DNA of 64,000 nucleotides from Apostichopus japonicus (Eukaryota > Echinodermata > Holothuroidea > Aspidochirotida > Stichopodidae): assembly GCF_037975245.1 (NCBI RefSeq), contig NC_092564.1, forward strand, positions 8,903,984 to 8,967,983, in the 5' to 3' direction. Positions 63,001-64,000 of this stretch are shown here, in pieces. The notes beneath the pieces are model-generated. The model saw only the letters and a program-made list of their open reading frames with translations. It had not been told where the DNA came from and did not search any database. The position numbers and the translations under genes were made by a program. Position 1 is the stretch's first letter. Each line of letters begins with the position of its first letter.

Positions 63001-64000
63001 CGGAACTAGTTTTACCTTCTGTGGTCTCAACAGATGAAGTCGTTTCCAAAGAAGTTCCACTCTCAGTAGTTTCTATTGTTGTCTGATATGGTGTGGTACT
63101 CTCCTCTTCGGAAGTGGTCTCTGAAGAAGTTGTGGAATACATACTAGTATCTACAGAGGTGGAGGTTGATACTGTACTTTCAGAACCTGTCGAACTCTCT
63201 CTTGTGACATCAACGGACTGTGTGGTCGTACTGAGTGGAGATGTAATCTCATCTGTGGTTTCTAACTCAGTTGTCAATGGCTGTGAGGTTGCAGACTCTG
63301 TGCTGGCAATGCTAGATGATTGCTGGCTTGTAACCTCTGTGCTAGTTTCAGACTTTGTTGTAATTATAGTTGAAGCTTCTGGAGTATTACTTGTTACTTT
63401 CTCCGTGCTGAAAGATGTGGAGAAAGGTTCTGTCTTACTGGTCGTCGTCTCGGAACTAGTTTTACCTTCTGTGGTCTCAACAGATGAAGTCGTTTCCAAA
63501 GAAGTTCCACTCTCAGTAGTTTCTATTGTTGTCTGATATGGTGTGGTACTCTCCTCTTCGGAAGTGGTCTCTGAAGAAGTTGTGGAATACATACTAGTAT
63601 CTACAGAGGTGGAGGTTGATACTGTACTTTCAGAACCTGTCGAACTCTCTCTTGTGACATCAACGGACTGTGTGGTCGTACTGAGTGGAGATGTAATCTC
63701 ATCTGTGGTTTCTAACTCAGTTTTCAATGGCTGTGAGGTTGCAGAATCTGTGCTGGCAATGCTAGATGATTGCTGGCTTGTAACCTCTGTGCTAGTTTCA
63801 GACTTTGTTGTAATTATAGTTGAAGCTTCTGGAGTATTACTTGTTACTTTCTCCGTGCTGAAAGATGTGGAGAAAGGTTCTGTCGTCCTGGTCGTCGTCT
63901 CGGAACTAGTTTTACCTTCTGTGGTCTCAACAGATGAAGTCGTTTCCAAAGAAGTTCCACTCTCAGTAGTTTCTATTGTTGTCTGATATGGTGTGGTACT
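7584..64000 (-). CDS. Giant MUC4-like transmembrane mucin, 44 exons visible, 5' end outside the window
   Basis: Joined exons on the minus strand keep one open frame of 12,642 codons including the TGA at 7586-7584. No start codon or signal peptide is visible, because the frame is open at base 64000. Order: about 64 Ser/Thr-rich 150-residue repeats, unique Ser/Thr-rich stalk, 2 LDLa, 2 sushi, 2 EGF, NIDO, AMOP, VWD (GDPH), post-VWD region, EGF run (20 domains by my count), SEA, 2 EGF, SEA (GSVV), EGF, transmembrane helix and a tail of about 254 residues. I count 25 EGF domains in all. NIDO-AMOP-VWD is the signature of MUC4 and the coral mucin-like proteins. EGF-SEA-EGF-TM is that of MUC3/12/13/17. 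The likely role is a membrane-tethered gel or barrier glycoprotein on an epithelial surface; this is inferred from family. All introns are GT-AG. Most module-bounding introns are phase 1. Skipped or missed in-frame exons cannot be excluded. Confidence 0.9.
8310..8501 (-). CDS. Window exon 43: cytoplasmic tail
   Basis: 64 codons, phase 0-0. [18 protein letters not shown], then a Ser/Glu/Asp-rich stretch ([16 protein letters not shown]) with candidate acidic kinase sites. No known domain recognised. Confidence 0.85.
8804..9269 (-). CDS. Window exon 42: EGF end, transmembrane helix, start of cytoplasmic tail
   Basis: Enters in phase 2 and leaves in phase 0. [13 protein letters not shown] completes the EGF, followed by a Thr/Pro stalk with two TNQPP copies. 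The hydrophobic segment [19 protein letters not shown] runs into LCCGLVVY. A stop-transfer [10 protein letters not shown] follows, so the N terminus is outside. The tail then has an acidic run (seven Glu, two Asp) encoded by a TCC/TCT-rich stretch near 8862-8885. The two adjacent cysteines at the inner membrane face could be acylated; this is an inference. Confidence 0.93.
9635..9716 (-). CDS. Window exon 41: membrane-proximal EGF, first part
   Basis: Enters in phase 1 and leaves in phase 2. [18 protein letters not shown] supplies three cysteines, and one more follows before the intron. Confidence 0.85.
10155..10395 (-). CDS. Window exon 40: SEA domain 2, second part, with GSVV motif
   Basis: Enters in phase 0 and leaves in phase 1, with the same length (241 bp) as the matching exon of SEA domain 1. 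[17 protein letters not shown] contains the GSVV sequence (codons at 10306-10320) at the position where SEA domains cleave themselves. The Pro at the following position is unusual. Confidence 0.82.
10750..10789. repeat. Perfect 40-bp palindrome in an intron
   Basis: 20-bp arms 10750-10769 and 10770-10789 are exact reverse complements with no spacer. It lies in the intron between the two exons of SEA domain 2. Confidence 0.95.
10907..11034 (-). CDS. Window exon 39: SEA domain 2, first part
   Basis: Enters in phase 1 and leaves in phase 0, the same intron placement as in SEA domain 1. [15 protein letters not shown], then [14 protein letters not shown]. Confidence 0.78.
11240..11283. repeat. 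Inverted repeat, perfect 16-nt arms, 12-nt loop
   Basis: CCGATACTCATAGCTG (11240-11255) and its exact reverse complement (11268-11283). In the intron before SEA domain 2. Confidence 0.93.
11494..11616 (-). CDS. Window exon 38: calcium-binding EGF domain
   Basis: 41 codons, phase 1-1. [18 protein letters not shown], then [14 protein letters not shown]. The donor GTTTGT is weaker than most in this gene. Confidence 0.85.
12048..12182 (-). CDS. Window exon 37: EGF-like domain between the SEA domains
   Basis: 45 codons, phase 1-1. [19 protein letters not shown], then [14 protein letters not shown]. Six cysteines. Confidence 0.85.
12290..13331. repeat. Intronic minisatellite, unit about 72 bp, about 14 copies
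   Basis: Each unit holds two similar halves around GCATCATATGGTACC and CTACATCATATGGTAC, joined by ATGTGCACATTAAATAGCT. Copies vary by a few bases and small indels. Located in the intron between SEA domain 1 and the next EGF exon. Confidence 0.93.
13475..13513 (-). other. G-rich tract in the sense strand of the intron after SEA domain 1
   Basis: Plus-strand C runs read in the sense direction as at least six runs of three or more G separated by one to three bases. The tract begins about 55 nt after the splice donor at 13568. Confidence 0.85.
13569..13809 (-). CDS. Window exon 36: SEA domain 1, second part, no cleavage motif
   Basis: Enters in phase 0 and leaves in phase 1. [20 protein letters not shown] begins the exon, followed by [20 protein letters not shown] domain normally carries GSVVV in this place; here it reads GIKTE (about 13714-13731). 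This copy is therefore probably not self-cleaving. Confidence 0.75.
14088..14200 (-). CDS. Window exon 35: SEA domain 1, first part
   Basis: Enters in phase 1 and leaves in phase 0. [20 protein letters not shown], followed by [15 protein letters not shown]. This is the first strand and helix pattern of a SEA domain. Confidence 0.75.
14652..14777 (-). CDS. Window exon 34: calcium-binding EGF domain
   Basis: 42 codons, phase 1-1. [16 protein letters not shown], then [20 protein letters not shown]. It is the last EGF before the first SEA domain. Confidence 0.9.
15036..15158 (-). CDS. Window exon 33: EGF domain
   Basis: 41 codons, phase 1-1. [18 protein letters not shown], ending [11 protein letters not shown]. 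Confidence 0.9.
15472..15612 (-). CDS. Window exon 32: calcium-binding EGF domain
   Basis: 47 codons, phase 1-1. [18 protein letters not shown]. It has a longer last loop ([14 protein letters not shown]) than its neighbours. Confidence 0.9.
16063..16305 (-). CDS. Window exon 31: two calcium-binding EGF domains
   Basis: 81 codons, phase 1-1. [17 protein letters not shown] begins the first domain and [18 protein letters not shown] the second. Donor GTGAGC. Confidence 0.92.
16520..16639 (-). CDS. Window exon 30: calcium-binding EGF domain
   Basis: 40 codons, phase 1-1. [16 protein letters not shown], then [14 protein letters not shown]. Confidence 0.92.
17153..17311 (-). CDS. Window exon 29: EGF domain with an extra cysteine pair
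   Basis: 53 codons, phase 1-1. Starts [12 protein letters not shown] and ends [11 protein letters not shown]. It is about 11 residues longer than the neighbouring EGF exons. Eight cysteines rather than six are visible because of the inserted [12 protein letters not shown] segment. Confidence 0.88.
17825..17950 (-). CDS. Window exon 28: calcium-binding EGF domain
   Basis: 42 codons, phase 1-1. [19 protein letters not shown], ending [12 protein letters not shown]. Confidence 0.92.
18231..18491 (-). CDS. Window exon 27: two EGF domains
   Basis: 87 codons, phase 1-1. [16 protein letters not shown] begins the first domain. [18 protein letters not shown] begins the second, which ends [13 protein letters not shown]. 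Confidence 0.9.
19082..19204 (-). CDS. Window exon 26: calcium-binding EGF domain
   Basis: 41 codons, phase 1-1. [16 protein letters not shown], then [20 protein letters not shown], resembling the LDL-receptor type of EGF. Confidence 0.88.
19676..19792 (-). CDS. Window exon 25: calcium-binding EGF domain
   Basis: 39 codons, phase 1-1. [16 protein letters not shown], ending [13 protein letters not shown]. Confidence 0.92.
20068..20193 (-). CDS. Window exon 24: EGF domain
   Basis: 42 codons, phase 1-1. [19 protein letters not shown], then [17 protein letters not shown]. Confidence 0.9.
20764..21009 (-). CDS. Window exon 23: two calcium-binding EGF domains
   Basis: 82 codons, phase 1-1. [18 protein letters not shown] begins the first domain and [18 protein letters not shown] the second. 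Confidence 0.92.
21264..21521 (-). CDS. Window exon 22: two EGF domains
   Basis: 86 codons, phase 1-1. [16 protein letters not shown] starts the first domain. [18 protein letters not shown] starts the second, which ends [12 protein letters not shown]. Confidence 0.9.
21873..21998 (-). CDS. Window exon 21: calcium-binding EGF domain
   Basis: 42 codons, phase 1-1. [17 protein letters not shown], then [18 protein letters not shown]. Confidence 0.9.
22527..22707 (-). CDS. Window exon 20: EGF end plus thrombospondin-type EGF
   Basis: Enters in phase 0 and leaves in phase 1. [13 protein letters not shown] completes the split EGF. A second six-cysteine module then ends [15 protein letters not shown], as in thrombospondin EGF repeats. 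Confidence 0.87.
23175..23356 (-). CDS. Window exon 19: beta-sandwich end and first half of an EGF domain
   Basis: Enters in phase 1 and leaves in phase 0. [20 protein letters not shown] completes the sandwich. [13 protein letters not shown] supplies three cysteines of an EGF domain finished in the next exon. Confidence 0.85.
23494..23682 (-). CDS. Window exon 18: Ig/cadherin-like segment
   Basis: 63 codons, phase 1-1. [15 protein letters not shown], then [20 protein letters not shown]. The 'DRDGDxITYxW' pattern suggests a beta-sandwich of cadherin or PKD type. Confidence 0.8.
23953..24213 (-). CDS. Window exon 17: post-VWD region, MUC4/SUSD2-like
   Basis: 87 codons, phase 1-1. Contains [19 protein letters not shown] and [19 protein letters not shown] 'C.GDxxCLFDxL' segment after VWD is characteristic of MUC4-family proteins. 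Confidence 0.85.
24555..24668 (-). CDS. Window exon 16: VWD end
   Basis: 38 codons, phase 1-1. [15 protein letters not shown] follows directly on QGLFG from the previous exon. This is the conserved 'GLxGxWNxDxxDDF' ending of the VWD domain. Confidence 0.9.
25227..25436 (-). CDS. Window exon 15: VWD, part 3
   Basis: 70 codons, phase 1-1. Contains [19 protein letters not shown] and [10 protein letters not shown], the MUC4-type VWD core. Confidence 0.88.
26014..26101 (-). CDS. Window exon 14: VWD, part 2
   Basis: Enters in phase 0 and leaves in phase 1, 88 bp. Encodes [20 protein letters not shown], the middle strands of VWD. Small, but bounded by good splice sites (TTCTTCAG and GTGAGT). Confidence 0.85.
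26542..26864 (-). CDS. Window exon 13: AMOP end and VWD start, with GDPH motif
   Basis: Enters in phase 1 and leaves in phase 0. [14 protein letters not shown] closes the AMOP as in MUC4 and SUSD2. [19 protein letters not shown] opens the von Willebrand D domain. The GDPH codons lie at 26722-26733. In MUC2, MUC5AC and MUC4 this Asp-Pro bond is the reported cleavage site. Confidence 0.92.
27055..27237 (-). CDS. Window exon 12: AMOP domain, middle
   Basis: 61 codons, phase 1-1. Contains [20 protein letters not shown], the paired-cysteine segment of AMOP, then [18 protein letters not shown]. Confidence 0.86.
27292..27354. repeat. (TA)n microsatellite
   Basis: About 60 bp of near-perfect TA, with a single G interruption near 27316, in the AMOP intron. 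Confidence 0.95.
27585..28059 (-). CDS. Window exon 11: end of NIDO and start of AMOP
   Basis: Enters in phase 0 and leaves in phase 1, 475 bp. Starts [20 protein letters not shown] (end of NIDO), followed by a linker with RWFFRLEN. Then comes [15 protein letters not shown] with [13 protein letters not shown], the first half of an AMOP domain. Confidence 0.88.
28436..28621 (-). CDS. Window exon 10: NIDO domain, part 3
   Basis: 62 codons, phase 0-0. Contains [15 protein letters not shown], matching the conserved 'ATWxxVGYY'-like strand of NIDO domains. Confidence 0.88.
29170..29334 (-). CDS. Window exon 9: NIDO domain, part 2
   Basis: 55 codons, phase 0-0. Begins FTENGILLF and carries the conserved [20 protein letters not shown] core of NIDO. 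Confidence 0.92.
29830..29984 (-). CDS. Window exon 8: NIDO domain, part 1
   Basis: Enters in phase 1 and leaves in phase 0. Begins [16 protein letters not shown], the typical opening of NIDO (nidogen, MUC4, alpha-tectorin), and continues [11 protein letters not shown]. Confidence 0.9.
30073..30099. repeat. (TA)n microsatellite
   Basis: About 27 bp of perfect AT alternation in the intron between EGF exon 7 and NIDO exon 8. Confidence 0.93.
30176..30301 (-). CDS. Window exon 7: calcium-binding EGF domain
   Basis: 42 codons, phase 1-1. Starts [13 protein letters not shown] and ends [11 protein letters not shown]. It is the last module before NIDO. Confidence 0.9.
30578..30691 (-). CDS. Window exon 6: EGF-like domain
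   Basis: 38 codons, phase 1-1. Starts [16 protein letters not shown] and ends [12 protein letters not shown]. Six cysteines, calcium-binding type. Confidence 0.9.
30900..31330 (-). pseudogene. Relic of a LINE reverse transcriptase C-terminus inside an intron
   Basis: In the sense orientation of the host gene. [14 protein letters not shown] lies near 31255-31215, and [29 protein letters not shown] and [15 protein letters not shown] lie at about 31130-30920. This matches the widespread 'LRWxGHVxRM...GRPxxxW...A.DRxxWR' tail of LINE-type RTs. Stops and frameshifts are present upstream. Confidence 0.75.
31640..31810 (-). CDS. Window exon 5: sushi (CCP) domain 2
   Basis: 57 codons, phase 1-1. 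Starts [14 protein letters not shown] and has [19 protein letters not shown], a clear CCP pattern with four cysteines. Confidence 0.87.
32068..32244 (-). CDS. Window exon 4: sushi (CCP) domain 1
   Basis: 59 codons, phase 1-1. Four cysteines with [12 protein letters not shown] near the start and [17 protein letters not shown] in the middle, as in complement control modules. The usual Trp before the last Cys is not present. Confidence 0.85.
32692..32814 (-). CDS. Window exon 3: LDL-receptor class A domain 2
   Basis: Same length (123 bp) and phases as the preceding exon. Six cysteines with [18 protein letters not shown] and a NNYDES acidic end, so exons 2 and 3 are a probable tandem duplication. 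Confidence 0.9.
33507..33629 (-). CDS. Window exon 2: LDL-receptor class A domain 1
   Basis: 41 codons, phase 1 at both ends, acceptor after TTTCCCTCAG and donor GTAAGT. Six cysteines in LDLa spacing, with the acidic calcium-cage end DNYDES followed by DAGC. Confidence 0.9.
33946..64000 (-). CDS. Window exon 1: giant mucin-repeat exon, partial
   Basis: One uninterrupted frame of over 30 kb, ending at donor GTAATT (33945 downward) in phase 1. The protein has no cysteine in the repeats and about 55% Ser+Thr per 150-residue unit (83 of 150 counted in one unit), which fits dense O-glycosylation. From about 35,150 down to 33,946 the repeats decay into about 400 residues of unique Ser/Thr-rich sequence ending in the residues TIPTTPG. 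The frame is open at the window edge. The most distal candidate start codon (TTG at 63949) lies inside a repeat and is not a real start. Confidence 0.93.
35170..64000 (-). repeat. Coding tandem array, 450-bp unit, about 64 copies, continues past the window
   Basis: The period is exactly 450 bp (150 codons), with no visible indel over 28.8 kb. Copies differ by a handful of substitutions. Typical alternatives are S/T before the TGSE motif, STEK/STQK, and R/S in the TTxTTEPF segment. The copy nearest the non-repeat stalk (about 35190-35640) is the most diverged, and a weaker half-copy can be traced to about 35030. This is as expected for an array homogenised in its middle by unequal exchange or gene conversion. 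Confidence 0.97.

Noticed and set aside
63947-63949. Apparent start of the giant frame at 63949.
   Set aside because: The codon there is TTG (Leu) inside an ordinary repeat unit. The frame is open to base 64000, so the true start lies outside the window.
35193-63986. A plus-strand open frame of 147 codons repeated in every 450-bp unit of the array (Val-rich protein).
   Set aside because: It is the antisense shadow of a stop-poor Ser/Thr/Glu-rich coding repeat. It shows no independent conservation, signal or domain, and one stop recurs at the same place per unit.
1-64000. CRISPR array, bacterial operon or phage system as an explanation of the regular repeats.
   Set aside because: Spliced metazoan extracellular domains and LINEs show this is animal nuclear DNA. 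The regular repeats are coding mucin units without spacers.

Overview
The window looks like intron-rich, AT-rich nuclear DNA from a marine invertebrate animal. The evidence is canonical GT/AG introns, one extracellular-protein gene with more than 40 small exons, and decayed non-LTR retrotransposons of several clades. Two repeat signatures (TAGGCCTA/AGAGGGCGCT near 4520 and a CCCAGCAAACACAAAACGTT-type element at 5675) make me think of an echinoderm or related deuterostome. That placement is a weak guess.

From 1 to about 7.5 kb there is no host gene that I can support. This part is a graveyard of mobile DNA. It holds the 3' half of a CR1-like LINE whose reverse transcriptase frame is still open (2-838, with a 3' UTR hairpin), a decayed L1/Tx1-like ORF2 tail on the minus strand (about 1520-2760), a decayed Jockey-like LINE on the plus strand (about 3060-4425) cut off at a strong hairpin, and an AACGTT-rich MITE-like element (5675-5932).

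From 7,584 to beyond 64,000 the minus strand carries one giant gene. I resolved 44 exons, and all splice junctions keep one reading frame. Together they encode 12,641 residues plus a stop. The gene is open at the right edge, so neither the signal peptide nor the start codon is in view.

Reading in the sense direction (from high to low coordinates), a single exon of more than 30 kb encodes a Ser/Thr-rich mucin domain. It has about 64 nearly identical 150-residue (450-bp) repeats, followed by about 400 residues of unique Ser/Thr-rich sequence. Then come two LDL-receptor class A domains, two sushi domains, two EGF domains, NIDO, AMOP, a von Willebrand D domain with a GDPH motif, a post-VWD region and a run of EGF domains. 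These are followed by a SEA domain, two EGF domains, a second SEA domain with a GSVV motif, one more EGF domain, a transmembrane helix and a cytoplasmic tail of about 254 residues.

The NIDO-AMOP-VWD core is that of MUC4. The EGF-SEA-EGF-transmembrane end is that of the MUC3/12/13/17 group. The protein is best read as a giant cell-surface mucin of an epithelium. Introns hold a 72-bp minisatellite, a G-rich (sense strand) tract, a perfect 40-bp palindrome, a 16-bp-arm hairpin, TA microsatellites and a LINE relic.
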